A stretch of 64,000 nucleotides of DNA, from contig NZ_CP107836.1 in assembly GCF_036346615.1 (NCBI RefSeq), forward strand, positions 7,175,235 through 7,239,234. Reading direction: 5' to 3'. Positions 1 through 8,664 of this stretch are shown here, in pieces. The translations under genes were made by a program, and so were the position numbers. The DNA comes from Streptomyces sp. NBC_00523. Its GTDB lineage: Bacteria > Actinomycetota > Actinomycetes > Streptomycetales > Streptomycetaceae. The stretch's first letter is position 1. Each line of letters begins with the position of its first letter. Under the pieces are notes generated by a model. It searched no databases. It was given only the letters and a program-made list of their open reading frames with translations, and was not told where the DNA came from.

Positions 1-304
1 GAGTCAGCGAGGTCTTCGTCGGCGTGGTCGTCCAGGTGTCGGCGAGACCGGCGGCGAACGTACCGCCCTCGTCTTGGCCGATCAGCGGCTGGTACAGCAA
101 CGACGTGAGGGCGTAATCCGTCGAACCCGCGCCCTTCGCCGGGTCGAACGAGGTGACGTCGGAGGTGAATCCCACCTTGACGGTGGGCCGGCCCTCGTCG
201 CCGCTCGATGCAGGACCGCCGGTCGGGCCGGCGGTGCAGGCGGAGGCCAGGAGGGAGGTGGCGGCGACCGTGATGGCGCCGGAGAGGAACCGCAAACGGG
301 GCAT
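1..304 (-). CDS. ABC transporter substrate-binding lipoprotein (5' part only)
   Basis: Reads leftward off the window edge, so only the first ~100 residues are seen. It starts MPRLRFLSGAITVAA and has a lipobox-like LASAC, so it should be lipidated and held outside the membrane. The mature part, with phrases such as KVGFTSDVTSFDPA and LTSLLYQPLI, is typical of peptide/nickel-type (family 5) solute-binding proteins, which deliver oligopeptides or other small ligands to an ABC importer. It is divergent from the AsnC-type regulator gene at 508 and shares a 203-bp intergenic region with it, so it may be co-regulated with the amidase/acyl-CoA synthetase genes. Ligand unknown. Confidence 0.8.
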   Translation of the reverse strand, partial: MPRLRFLSGAITVAATSLLASACTAGPTGGPASSGDEGRPTVKVGFTSDVTSFDPAKGAGSTDYALTSLLYQPLIGQDEGGTFAAGLADTWTTTPTKTSLT

Positions 305-471
305 GGAGGACTCTCCAGGACTGAGAACTGAGAAGGAGCCGAGGGCTGGGGCAGGCGAAGAACTGGTCGGGAAGGGGACTTGCTCGGGGCCGGGCCGGGC
401 CGAGGTCAGGGAGCGCGGGCAGTGCTGCGGTCTGTTGCGGCATACAGAACAGGCCACTTCCCCCGCGGCCC

Positions 472-521
472 CGCAATTGCAAGAATCCGCATCGGAAAGG
501 TGATCGCATGCATGAATCCGC
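472..521. promoter_or_regulatory. Candidate operator half-sites upstream of AsnC-type gene
   Basis: The 7-mer AATCCGC occurs at 484-490 and again at 515-521, 31 bp apart (about three helical turns). The first copy sits in an imperfect palindrome, and the second overlaps the start of the regulator gene. The same 7-mer forms a perfect palindrome in front of the amidase at 1676-1694. This arrangement suits autoregulation by an Lrp/AsnC protein. The assignment rests only on recurrence and position. Confidence 0.4.
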
Positions 522-1575
522 AGGGGCCATCGGCCTCAGGGCCGCCACCACCCCGTCCCGGGGAACACTCGATGAACTCGATCTCGCCCTCGTCAACGCC
601 CTGCAGATGGCGCCCCGCGCCCCCTGGGCGCAGTTGGCCCGTCCGCTCGGCGTGGACGCCGCGACGCTCTCCCGTCGCTGGTCCCGGCTGCGGGACTCCG
701 GTGAGGCTTGGGTCACCTGCTACGCCTCTCCCTCCCAAGTCACCTACGGTGCCCTCGCCCTGATCGAGGTGTCGTGCGTGCCGCAGGCCCGGGAAACCCT
801 GGCGGACCAGCTCGCCCGGCACCCGCAGGCGATGAGCGTGGAACTGGTGGCGGGATCCTGCGACCTGCTCCTGACGGTGGCTACGGCGACCATGTCGTTG
901 ATGAGCGGGTACGTACTGGCCCTCGGCCGTATCGAGGCGGTGACCGCCACCCGCACCCACCTGGTGCAGCACGTACACCGGGACGGCAGCGAGTGGCGCA
1001 TGGACTCCCTCTCCCGCGACCAGAGGCGCGACCTCGCGGAGACCGAGGACGGTGGCGCCCACACCGCCGTTGCGGCCACGCTCACGCCCGAGGACCGCGT
1101 CCTGCTGCGCGTCCTCGCCGAGGACGGCCGCCGCTCCGTCACCTCGATCGCCGCCGAACTGGGCCGTCCGGAGTCGACGGTGCGAAGGTCGCTGAACTCT
1201 CTGCTCCAAGGCGGCAGAGCGGTACTGCGCTGCGACGCCGCCCACCTGTACGCGGGGTGGCGCAGCTCGGCGACGCTCTGGATGTCCGTACCGCCCGCCC
1301 AGCTCATGGCGGCGGGCGACGAACTGAGCCGCCTGCGGAACACTCGCATGGCGGCGTCGGTGTCCGCCGAGGCGAACCTGCTGAGCGTGGTGTGGCTGCA
1401 TGCCCTGGACGACCTCGGCCGCTACGAGGTCCAGGCCGCCGCACGGATCACCTCCGTGCGGGTGCTCAACCGGGCCGTAAACCTGCGCTGGGTCAAGCGC
1501 ATGGGCCGCCTGCTCGGTGACGACGGCCGCAGCACCGGCTGCGTCCCGGCCGACCCGTGGCACCCGGTCGTCTGA
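508..1575 (+). CDS. Lrp/AsnC-family transcriptional regulator (double-domain)
   Basis: 355-residue protein starting MHESAGAIGLR. Unlike the usual ~150-residue Lrp/AsnC protein, it has two AsnC-like winged helices. The first is at about residues 22-65 (LDLALVNALQMAPRAPWAQL) and the second at about 193-240 (RVLLRVLAEDGRRSVTSIAA); each is followed by a RAM-like ligand-sensing region. It is probably a duplicated-domain AsnC regulator, a form common in Streptomyces. The gene lies between a divergent solute-binding protein gene and a co-directional amidase/acyl-CoA synthetase pair, so it probably controls uptake and breakdown of an amide or related compound. Candidate operators lie at 472-521 and 1676-1694. 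Confidence 0.88.
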   Translation: MHESAGAIGLRAATTPSRGTLDELDLALVNALQMAPRAPWAQLARPLGVDAATLSRRWSRLRDSGEAWVTCYASPSQVTYGALALIEVSCVPQARETLADQLARHPQAMSVELVAGSCDLLLTVATATMSLMSGYVLALGRIEAVTATRTHLVQHVHRDGSEWRMDSLSRDQRRDLAETEDGGAHTAVAATLTPEDRVLLRVLAEDGRRSVTSIAAELGRPESTVRRSLNSLLQGGRAVLRCDAAHLYAGWRSSATLWMSVPPAQLMAAGDELSRLRNTRMAASVSAEANLLSVVWLHALDDLGRYEVQAAARITSVRVLNRAVNLRWVKRMGRLLGDDGRSTGCVPADPWHPVV

Positions 1576-1675
1576 ACCGCCCGCGCCCGAACCGCCCCTC
1601 CCGCCGGGTCCCGTCCGAGTCGCCCCTTCCCAAGCCCTCCGATCTGCGCTTTCCCGCACCCCGCCCCCGGTCCTG

Positions 1676-1694
1676 GCGGATTCATGCAATCCGC
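1676..1694. promoter_or_regulatory. Perfect inverted repeat upstream of amidase, candidate AsnC operator
   Basis: GCGGATT and AATCCGC are perfect 7-bp arms around a 5-bp spacer (catgc), 110 bp before the amidase start. The same half-site occurs twice before the AsnC-type gene. Shared sites at the regulator and its likely target suggest an operator; this has not been tested. Confidence 0.45.
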
Positions 1695-1803
1695 AGGCCG
1701 GGTGGGGCCGGTCCCTGAGGCTGACACCACCGCCGGACGACAGCCGACCGACCGGCCTACCGACCGCCCGGCTCAGCCTCCGCACGGGAAGGACGCCACA
1801 CCC

Positions 1804-3255
1804 ATGTCCAGCCGCACCTCCGCCGGCGATGACCTCGCCCACCTCAGCGCCACCGACGCCCTCCGGCTCTTCGCCCGCCGCGCGCTGTCGCCCGTCGAAC
1901 TCATGCGGGCCGTCATCGAGCGTGCGGAGAAGGCCGAACCGCGTATCAACGCCTTCACGGAGCGGCTCTTCGACGAGGCCCTGGAACAGGCCCGGCACGC
2001 TGAGGCCCGCTACCTCGGCAAGGACGGCCTGGTTCCCCGTCCACTGGAGGGAATCCCAGTCGCGGCCAAGGAGAAGCACGCCATCCTGGGCCGCACCCTG
2101 ACCGAAGGCTCCCTCGCCCACAGGGGCCGCATCTCCACGGAGAACGCCCCCGTGATCGACCGCATCCTCGGTGCGGGCGGCATCATCCACGCTCGCACGG
2201 CGACACCGGAGTTCTCGCTCAGCACGTACACGCACTCCCGTATGTGGGGCATCACCCGCAACCCCTGGAACCCCGACTTCACCCCCGGCGGCTCCTCCGG
2301 CGGCGCGGGCGCCTCCCTCGCCGCCGGTACGACCCTGCTCGCCTCGGCCTCCGACATCGGGGGCTCCACCCGCATCCCGGCCGCCTTCACCGGAACCGTC
2401 GGCTTCAAGGCCCCTTACGGACGCAACCCCGGCCTCGGCGTGCTCACCGCCGACCACTACCGCGGCGACGGTCCCATGGCCCGCACCGTGGACGACGTCA
2501 TCGCCTTCCAGAACGTCCTGGCCGGCCCCGATCCCCGCGACCACGCCTCGATCCGCCCCAAGCTGACCCTGCCCACCGCTTACGAGGACGTGACCGGCGC
2601 ACGTATCGCCCTGTGCGTCCGACTCGGCGAGTACGACGTCCATCCGGAAATCGAGGCGCACACGCGCGCCGCCGCCCAGGCCCTCGCCGATGCCGGCGCA
2701 CACGTGGAGGAGATCACCCTCCCCTGGACGCGCCTCGACCTGTTGACCGCGGTCGCCGGTCACTTCTCGACGCTTTTCGGCGCCCTCGTCGTCGAGGTGG
2801 CCGAAAGCCACCGCGACCTTCTCAGCCCGTATACGGTCTCCTTCGCCGACACAATGAACTACGCGCGCACCAAGGTGAGTTACCTCGACTCCGTGCGCGC
2901 CGAACACCGGTTGCAACGAGCCCTCGCCGCAGCCATGGACGGATTCGACGCACTGATCTGCCCCACCACCGCCGTGCCCGGCTGGCACGCGGGCGACGAC
3001 CTCGCGGGCGACAAGGTCGTGGTGCACGGCCAGGAAGTGGCGGACACCCTGTGGAGTGCCATGACCACGCCCTTCAACATCAACAACCGCTGCCCCGTGC
3101 TCAACGTTCCGTCCGGCATGTCGAGTTGGGGAGTCCCCACCGGCCTCCAGATCGTCGGACACCCCTACGACGACCCCGCCGTCTTCCGCATCGGCAAGGC
3201 GCTGGAGACCCTCCGCCCCTGGTCGTTCGCCCAGATCAAGGACGGCCTGCGGTAG
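1804..3255 (+). CDS. Amidase (amidase-signature family)
   Basis: 483 residues, chosen to start at ATG 1804 (MSSRTSAGDD) behind a GGAAGGA ribosome-binding site. The Ser-cisSer-Lys triad is visible: Lys near residue 88 (VAAKEKHA), the cis-Ser in the Gly/Ser-rich block near 164 (GGSSGGAGASLAAG), and the nucleophile Ser near 188 (SDIGGSTRIPA). The enzyme hydrolyses an amide to a carboxylic acid and ammonia in the cytoplasm; the substrate cannot be read from sequence. It lies 93 bp upstream of an acyl-CoA synthetase on the same strand, suggesting that the acid released is activated to a CoA thioester. Lys, both Ser residues and length are normal for the family. Confidence 0.93.
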   Translation: MSSRTSAGDDLAHLSATDALRLFARRALSPVELMRAVIERAEKAEPRINAFTERLFDEALEQARHAEARYLGKDGLVPRPLEGIPVAAKEKHAILGRTLTEGSLAHRGRISTENAPVIDRILGAGGIIHARTATPEFSLSTYTHSRMWGITRNPWNPDFTPGGSSGGAGASLAAGTTLLASASDIGGSTRIPAAFTGTVGFKAPYGRNPGLGVLTADHYRGDGPMARTVDDVIAFQNVLAGPDPRDHASIRPKLTLPTAYEDVTGARIALCVRLGEYDVHPEIEAHTRAAAQALADAGAHVEEITLPWTRLDLLTAVAGHFSTLFGALVVEVAESHRDLLSPYTVSFADTMNYARTKVSYLDSVRAEHRLQRALAAAMDGFDALICPTTAVPGWHAGDDLAGDKVVVHGQEVADTLWSAMTTPFNINNRCPVLNVPSGMSSWGVPTGLQIVGHPYDDPAVFRIGKALETLRPWSFAQIKDGLR

Positions 3256-3347
3256 CCCGGCGAGCCTTGCTGACGCCCCGCCCCCGCAGGAACGCGCGGT
3301 CGGCCCCGACTTCCACCACCAACCAGCCCCATCGAAAGGCAGCTCCT

Positions 3348-5273
3348 GTGCATGCCCCCGAACCCGATCTGCTCTGGCCGGCCTACGACCACCCGGGCGC
3401 CCTGGCGACGATCGAGTCCATCGCGCTCGAGGACCGCGGCCTGCCCGGTTCCACGTACGACCTACTGGCACGCGCCGCCGTGCTGTGGCCCGACCGGCCG
3501 GCTCTCACCATGCTGCCCAGCGCGGGGCAGTGGACACATGGCGAAACCGTGTCCTTCGGGCAACTGCGCGATCAAACACACCGCATCGCCAACCTCTTCC
3601 ACCGACACGGCGTTCGCCGTACCACCGCCGTGGGCCTGCTGTCCCCCAACGCCGGGCTGCTGCCCGCCACCCTCCTGGCCGCCCAGCTCGCCGGCTGTGC
3701 CGCACCGGTCAACCCGGCGCTCGCCGCCGATCACGCCGAACGGCTGCTGGCCCTGGCCGGGGCAAGGGTCCTGGTCGCGGCCGGACCCGAACTCGATGCC
3801 GCCGCATGGCGGACGGCCCGCACGGCGGCGGCCTCACTCCGCTGCTCGGCGCTGTTCGCCCTGCGCCCGGTCGGCGCACCCGAGCCCACGCCCGAACTGG
3901 AACCGATCGAGGGGGTCCACGTCGCCTATCTGCACGTCGAGGCTGCCGCCCAGCCGGCCGAGCTCCATCCTGGTGTGGTGCCTCCCAAGGCCGGCGACCT
4001 GGCCGCGTACTTCCACACCGGCGGCACCACCGGCGCCCCCAAGCTGGCCGCTCACACCCACGCCAACGAGGTGACCGACGCCTGGATGATCGCGGCCAAC
4101 AGCACGTTGGACCCCGATTCCGTACTCTTTGCCGGACTGCCGTTGTTCCACGTCAACGCCTTGGTCGTCACCCTGCTCGCACCACTGTTCCGCGGTCAGC
4201 ACGGCGTGTGGACCGGCCCCCTCGGCTACCGCGAACCTGCGCTGTTCGCAGTCTTCTGGAAGATCGTCGCGCATTTCCGGATCGCCACCCTGTCCGCGGT
4301 CCCGACCGTCTATGCCGCCCTCGCCCGGATTCCGGTCGACGCGGACATCACCTCGCTGCGCTTCGCGATAGTCGGCGCGTCCCCTCTGCCGCCGGCGGTA
4401 CGCGCGGCGTTCGAGCACCACACCGGCGTCCCGCTCTGCCAGGGGTACGGACTGACCGAGGCCACCTGCGGCAGCGCTCGGAGCTTCCTGCACGAACACC
4501 GGCGCCCGGAGGCCGCGGGCCAGCGCATGCCCTACCAGCACGTGAAGACGGTAGGGATCGACAGCGACGGGACCTGGCACGACCTCCCGCAGGGTGAACC
4601 CGGCATTCTCGCCATCAGCGGCCCCACGGTCTTCCCCGGCTACGTAGTCGGCCACGACGACACCGGACCGCGCCTGGAGACCCTCGGCAGTGTGCGCGAC
4701 GGCTGGCTCAACACCGGCGACCTCGCGCGCGTGGATTCCGACGGATTCATCCACCTGCTCGGCCGCGCGAAGGACCTGATCATCCGCGGCGGCCACAACA
4801 TGGACCCCGCCGTCATCGAGGACGCCCTCCTCACCCACCCGGCCGTCACCGGCGCAAGCGCCGTCGGACGCCCCGACCCTCACTCCGGCGAGGTCCCCAT
4901 CGCCTACGTCACCCTCAGGCCCGGCACGACCGGCACCGGCCCCGAGGAATTGATCGCCTTCGCCGCGCAGCACGTACCCGAGCGAGCCGCGGCCCCCAAG
5001 GAGGTCATCGTCTTGTCGGCTCTGCCTCTGACCGACATCGGCAAACCCTCCAAGGTTCCTCTGCGCCTCGACGCCACCCGGCGCGCGATCTCCACAGCCC
5101 TGGCCGGCCTCGGCATCGCCGGCGTCGACGAACAGATCCGATGCGAACTGGCAGACGGTCGCCCCATGGTTTCCCTGCCGCCCGTCGCCGACCCCGACCA
5201 GCGCCGCCGGATCATCGCCCAACTCGCCCCGTACGACGTGAGCTGGGCATTCACCGACCACGGCACGTCGTGA
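3348..5273 (+). CDS. Acyl-CoA synthetase (AMP-forming, ANL superfamily)
   Basis: 641 residues from GTG 3348 (VHAPEPDLLW) behind GAAAGG. It has the full set of adenylate-forming motifs: phosphate loop HTGGTTGAPK (~residue 222), YGLTEA (~366), NTGDLA (~455), hinge GRAKDLIIRGG (~472), and the C-terminal catalytic lysine region TDIGKPSK (~563). It should ligate a carboxylic acid to CoA with ATP. The sequence resembles fatty-acid/cyclohexanecarboxylate-type CoA ligases, but substrate is not predictable. It is probably co-transcribed with the amidase upstream and may use its product. The C-terminal ~60 residues (to DHGTS) extend beyond the usual end of the family. Confidence 0.93.
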   Translation: MHAPEPDLLWPAYDHPGALATIESIALEDRGLPGSTYDLLARAAVLWPDRPALTMLPSAGQWTHGETVSFGQLRDQTHRIANLFHRHGVRRTTAVGLLSPNAGLLPATLLAAQLAGCAAPVNPALAADHAERLLALAGARVLVAAGPELDAAAWRTARTAAASLRCSALFALRPVGAPEPTPELEPIEGVHVAYLHVEAAAQPAELHPGVVPPKAGDLAAYFHTGGTTGAPKLAAHTHANEVTDAWMIAANSTLDPDSVLFAGLPLFHVNALVVTLLAPLFRGQHGVWTGPLGYREPALFAVFWKIVAHFRIATLSAVPTVYAALARIPVDADITSLRFAIVGASPLPPAVRAAFEHHTGVPLCQGYGLTEATCGSARSFLHEHRRPEAAGQRMPYQHVKTVGIDSDGTWHDLPQGEPGILAISGPTVFPGYVVGHDDTGPRLETLGSVRDGWLNTGDLARVDSDGFIHLLGRAKDLIIRGGHNMDPAVIEDALLTHPAVTGASAVGRPDPHSGEVPIAYVTLRPGTTGTGPEELIAFAAQHVPERAAAPKEVIVLSALPLTDIGKPSKVPLRLDATRRAISTALAGLGIAGVDEQIRCELADGRPMVSLPPVADPDQRRRIIAQLAPYDVSWAFTDHGTS

Positions 5274-5362
5274 GGCCGCCCTGCTGTCCCTTCCCCGAGG
5301 CGACCCCGGCCCGCCGCGCGCCGGTCTCCTCGCCACGTCCCCATCCAGGAATCGAGCGTCAT

Positions 5363-5521
5363 ATGAGCGTCAGGATTCCTCGAAAGAACCCAGGAAGCAC
5401 TGCCGAATGGACCGCATCCCTCAGAAATCGCAGGTCGGGCAACCCAGAGGGGTCGATGTACCCACGCGACCCGCTGCATCCACGAGTACAGGTCGACCGA
5501 CCCATCTACGAGATCTCGTAG
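5363..5521 (+). CDS. Possible truncated downstream gene of the amidase operon
   Basis: A 52-codon frame starting MSVRIPRKNPGS, 90 bp after the acyl-CoA synthetase and on the same strand, with only a weak ribosome-binding site (AGGAAT). I do not recognise the product. It lies exactly where several gene fragments begin, so it may be the 5' stub of a gene lost by deletion, or chance. Confidence 0.25.
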   Translation: MSVRIPRKNPGSTAEWTASLRNRRSGNPEGSMYPRDPLHPRVQVDRPIYEIS

Positions 5522-5531
5522 AAAGTGCAGG

Positions 5532-5618
5532 TCAGACGCCCTTTGTAGCCGGTTCGAGAATGGCCACGCACTCCACATGATGCGTCATCGAAAGCACATC
5601 GACTTTGGGGGCAGTCGA
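5532..5618 (-). pseudogene. C-terminal stub of a TrmA/RlmCD-type RNA methyltransferase
   Basis: About 28 codons ending at a stop at 5532-5534. They encode VDVLSMTHHVECVAILEPA, which is the extreme C-terminus of the TrmA/RumA (uracil-C5) RNA methyltransferase family, where a P/MTHHVE-type strand precedes the end. The rest of the gene is absent: the frame closes near 5618 and unrelated sequence follows. First of three fragments packed between 5.5 and 6.1 kb. Confidence 0.5.
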
Positions 5619-5676
5619 TCAGACTGCCAGCTCGGTGACCTCCGTATACGCCTCCCGCCCCACTCCACCCGAGAGC

Positions 5677-5947
5677 TCAACTCGTCGGGACCTGCCCTTG
5701 CCGTCCTTGATGCATCCAGGCGATAAGGTCGAACACGCGCAGGACGCCGATGTCCTCACCCATCCCCGCCTTGTCGCGGAGACGGGCCAACTGATCGTAG
5801 AAGGCGCCGTTGTCCGCCCGCAGGGCTGCAGCCAGCGCTGCCCAGAAGGAGTGGTCTGTCTTCGGTCGTTCAAAGAGCTGCTTGATGCGGAGGTCGTAGA
5901 TGGGGATGAGGTGGGGACGCTTGCGTGCCAGCAGTTTGCCTGCGACA
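5677..5947 (-). pseudogene. C-terminal fragment of a DUF6308-type protein
   Basis: The minus strand reads about 88 codons without interruption, from VAGKLLARKRPHLIPIYD through FYDQLARLRDKAGMG to LRVFDLIAWMHQG and a stop at 5677-5679. This resembles the C-terminal half of DUF6308 proteins, uncharacterised proteins common in actinomycetes. No start codon or N-terminal half is present. At about 5947 it abuts an oppositely oriented fragment, so it is a recombination remnant. Confidence 0.5.
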
Positions 5948-6110
5948 ACCGGGCCGCTTGGGCCTCCCCGTCCTGGAAAGCCTCATTGACGCCCCCGACG
6001 GTTTCCTCGCCCAAGACGCCGCGACAAACCCGGCGCTACCCGAGCGAGTGATGGAACGGCTCATCACACGAGCTCTGCTGAGTAACGAACCAAGTCGCCT
6101 CGGGCGCTGA
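5948..6110 (+). pseudogene. Possible repeat-protein fragment
   Basis: The plus strand reads VLESLIDAPDGFLAQDAA followed by NPALPERVMERLITRAL. The NPALP-x2-V-M-x2-L pattern resembles one unit of HEAT-like/leucine-rich variant repeat proteins of Streptomyces. There is no start, and the frame ends after one unit. Assignment is weak; it may simply be debris joined to the fragment before it. Confidence 0.25.
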
Positions 6111-6252
6111 AGCCCTGCCTTCACCAACTCGCCCTCTGATCAAGCCAACCGATGACATTGCGTCAAATGGACGTAACCGAGCGCCATGGAGTCATCTGTG
6201 TCGGTAGACAGGGCGCTGAGGGGTCAGGCAGGGCTATTGGGGGGTTGCGAGC

Positions 6253-6465
6253 ATGAGGTTGACGATCAATGTGGGTGTGCTGCTCGCCGTCATCGTCCTC
6301 CTCAGGCTGCGCCGCCGTACTGAGGCCCGCAGCCGCAACGACGAGAAGCTGACCGTCGTCATCGTGCTCGCCCTGGGCGTGGTCATCGCCCCCACCCCGG
6401 TGGGCGAGAGCATCCTCGACGCCCTGGGCCAGCTCGCCTCCGGCATCACCAAGTCCAGCCACTGA
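6253..6465 (+). CDS. Small hydrophobic protein, mobile-element type
   Basis: 70 residues (MRLTINVGVLLAVIVLL...): a hydrophobic segment (~7-18), a basic stretch (RLRRRTEARSRND), then a second hydrophobic segment (~30-47) and a polar tail. Probably a bitopic or hairpin membrane protein. No function known; similar tiny proteins occur in actinomycete integrative plasmids. It sits 19 bp before the Mrr-like gene and is probably co-transcribed with it. A decayed relative is visible at 17796-17955. Confidence 0.65.
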   Translation: MRLTINVGVLLAVIVLLRLRRRTEARSRNDEKLTVVIVLALGVVIAPTPVGESILDALGQLASGITKSSH

Positions 6466-6484
6466 CAACCCCGGAGCCCAGCCG

Positions 6485-7213
6485 ATGCCCACCCGCCACC
6501 CGCGACGTCCCCGCCCCGGCACGCGACGGCCCGCACGCCGAACGCGCCAGCGCCGCCGCTACGCACGCACCCGCCGGCAGCGGCAGCGCGACCGCCAGGT
6601 CCTCGTCCTCGGCGCCGGCGTCCTGGGCGTCGCTGCACTCTGGGCCGCCGTCGCCTGGCTGGTCACCCATCTGTGGGCCGTGGTCATGCTCGGGGCGGTC
6701 GCGGTCGTGGCCGCGACCTGGTTCGTCAACCAACGCCGCCAGCGGCACGCCTGGAACCGGGTCCAGCAACAGGCACTGCGCTACGCACTGCCGCAGCTCG
6801 ACGCGCTGGCCCACCGTGATTTCGAGTACGCGGTCCGGGATTTGATGCGCCGCGACGGATGTACCGACGCCCGCCAGGTCGGAGGAGCCGGCGACAACGG
6901 CGCCGACGTCCTGGCCACCGACCCCCAGGGCCGCGTCTGGGTCATCCAGTGTAAGCACCGCCGCGCCGGCGACCGTGGCTCCGCCGTCGGCACCCCCGAC
7001 CTCCAGCGCGTCAACGGCACCGCCCGCCAGCTCTACGGCGCCGACATCGTCCTCGTCGTCACGAACGGGCGATTCTCCAGTCGCTGCGCACCGCTCGCCG
7101 AGCAGCTGCACATGCACCTGGCCGACCGGCGCATGCTCGCCGCCTGGGCCGCTGGGAGCCGGCCGTTGTGGGAGCTCCTGCCGAGAGTGCCGGGGCCCCG
7201 GGCAGGAAACTGA
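6485..7213 (+). CDS. Membrane-anchored Mrr-like restriction endonuclease domain protein
   Basis: 242 residues. A very Arg-rich cytoplasmic N-terminus (~1-36) precedes two hydrophobic helices (~38-57 and ~60-78). A PD-(D/E)XK nuclease of the Mrr/restriction_endonuc type follows, with the signature GDNGADVLATD (~138) and VIQCKH (~155), i.e. the D...QxK catalytic core. Mrr-type domains cleave DNA, often modified DNA. This membrane-linked layout is common in Streptomyces, where its role is unproven; defence or mobile-element maintenance are possible. Neighbours are a small membrane protein (upstream) and a GHKL-like protein (downstream). Confidence 0.85.
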   Translation: MPTRHPRRPRPGTRRPARRTRQRRRYARTRRQRQRDRQVLVLGAGVLGVAALWAAVAWLVTHLWAVVMLGAVAVVAATWFVNQRRQRHAWNRVQQQALRYALPQLDALAHRDFEYAVRDLMRRDGCTDARQVGGAGDNGADVLATDPQGRVWVIQCKHRRAGDRGSAVGTPDLQRVNGTARQLYGADIVLVVTNGRFSSRCAPLAEQLHMHLADRRMLAAWAAGSRPLWELLPRVPGPRAGN

Positions 7214-7424
7214 CGAAGTGAACGTCCGAGTCCGGCCCCATACGTGTTGGTCCTCCCGGCCGGCGCGGGGTGTTTCGCCGCAGGACCCCGTTCCTCTTCG
7301 GGGCTGACCAGTCTCTGCCCGGTGGACCAGGGTCTTCCGCGCAATTCCTCCGGTCACATCGCCATCCGTCCTACCCTGACTACAGGGCGTACCCCTCTGC
7401 GCCTGTCCATGTCGGGAGGGCCCC

Positions 7425-7955
7425 ATGCCAGCAGCGCCAATCGAGCAGCCGACCCCGCCGTCGTATCCACCGAAGACGCCTCCGCCGCCGAAGAAGCCGG
7501 CCTCCCCGCCTCGCCCCGAGACTGCGGACGGCGGCTCGGGCGGGCTTGTCAGGTCGGCGCGGTGTGGGGTGGTGATGCGGGGCCGGCGTGGCGCGAACTG
7601 GGTGTACGCGGCGAACCGGTGGGCGCCCAACAAGGCCAAGGAAGCTGTCCTCACTCAGCTTGCGGCGTGGGATTTCCGTCCCGGTCAGAGCGTGTTGGAC
7701 GCGGTCGAGGCGGTCACGGTGCTCCTTGTCGCGACAACGGTCGCGGACCAGGGGCATCGGGTGTCCGTGCATCTGTCCGACCAGGACGGGCAGGCCTGCA
7801 TCCTTGCCCTGTCCCATCATCCTGGTCTCGCCGACTTGGACGACGATGCCGGCCCGGAGGTGCTGCACCAGGTGACGGCGCACCGCTCGGTTACCGAGTG
7901 CGGGATGGACACGGGCCCGGACGGCCGCCGTGTCTGGGCCGTCGTGGATCTCTGA
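7425..7955 (+). CDS. Degenerate GHKL-like (anti-sigma-kinase fold) hypothetical protein
   Basis: 176 residues with a GGAGG ribosome-binding site. The first ~40 residues are Pro-rich (PPSYPPKTPPPPKKP). The rest (~60-176) follows the secondary-structure rhythm of the small HATPase_c_2 proteins common in Streptomyces: a helix (VLDAVEAVTVLLVATTVAD), a strand (RVSVHLSDQDG), and a final strand before the stop (RRVWAVVDL). The N-box Asn and the glycine-rich ATP lid are not visible, so it may have lost ATP binding. This is recognition by pattern only; function unknown. Confidence 0.55.
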   Translation: MPAAPIEQPTPPSYPPKTPPPPKKPASPPRPETADGGSGGLVRSARCGVVMRGRRGANWVYAANRWAPNKAKEAVLTQLAAWDFRPGQSVLDAVEAVTVLLVATTVADQGHRVSVHLSDQDGQACILALSHHPGLADLDDDAGPEVLHQVTAHRSVTECGMDTGPDGRRVWAVVDL

Positions 7956-8200
7956 CCCAGCCTGCCAGCGCCGACTGGAAGTCTTGGATCGGTAGACCCA
8001 CGTCTTGACATGATCTCCAGCGCGGGCACGGGCGAACCGTGCTCGGTGTCTGTCCCCATCAGGAACCCCGGGGTCAACCGGCTGCGCAGGCTGGCTTCCC
8101 GGTGCGCGCTGCATCACGGGGCGCGGGTGGAGACTTGTGTGGCCCCTTGTGCAATTGGCGATGTGTGGTTTGGTGCCGGCTGTGCCTGCGTCACGTGCTT

Positions 8201-8228
8201 CCGTTGCGGTCCGGCCGGACCGCAACGG
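8201..8228. terminator. Perfect 28-bp palindrome, likely terminator
   Basis: CCGTTGCGGTCCGG followed immediately by its exact reverse complement, 19 bp beyond the stop of the minus-strand secreted-protein gene at 8247. A long GC-rich perfect palindrome just downstream of a stop is best read as a transcription terminator; no T-run is present. Confidence 0.55.
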
Positions 8229-8246
8229 GTCCGGCCGGAGGGTGGA

Positions 8247-8659
8247 TCAGATGTCGATGACCTGGTAGGCGATGGTGTAGACGCCGCCGGAGCCCTCCAG
8301 GACCCGGTACTGCGTCTCCGCGCCGAACTCGTTGCCCGTAATGGTCACCGAGCCGAGCCGGTCGTCGCTGCTGGTGCTGTCGTAGTCCCACAGCGAGAGG
8401 GTGCGGGACTCCGTCTTGCCCAGGACCAGCAGCGCGTTGCCGTTGCTCTCGTCCAGAGTGCGGCGGTAGCCGGTGCCCATGGTCTGGTAGGACGCCTTGG
8501 CGGGCCAGAGCTTCACGGCCTTGCCGCCGTTCGCCGCGATGTTGAGGTAGGCCTCGTCGTGGTCGCCCTCGCTTTCATCGCCGCAGTACAGGTCGACGAG
8601 TCGGATCTGGACGTAGTCGACCGGATCGGCCTGCGCGGCGCCCGCGGCGCCCACCAGCG
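8247..8659 (-). pseudogene. Secreted protein gene, 3' part (interrupted by the Tn3 transposon)
   Basis: Encodes the mature part of a small secreted protein: after the signal-peptide end (SLVGAAGAAQA) comes DPVDYVQIRLVDLYCGDES..., ending YTIAYQVIDI. I do not recognise a named family. The aromatic/acidic beta-rich sequence suggests a C2- or jelly-roll-like extracellular domain. The 5' end lies 7.9 kb away at 16596-16650; deleting the transposon and one copy of AGGTG restores a continuous frame (see findings). The palindrome at 8201-8228 probably terminates it. Confidence 0.85.
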
Positions 8660-8664
8660 AGGTG

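Noticed and set aside
406..3471. Very long open frame (about 1,000 codons) antisense to the AsnC, amidase and synthetase genes
   Set aside because: Antisense shadow of high-GC coding sequence; low-complexity Gly/Arg/Val product with no domain.
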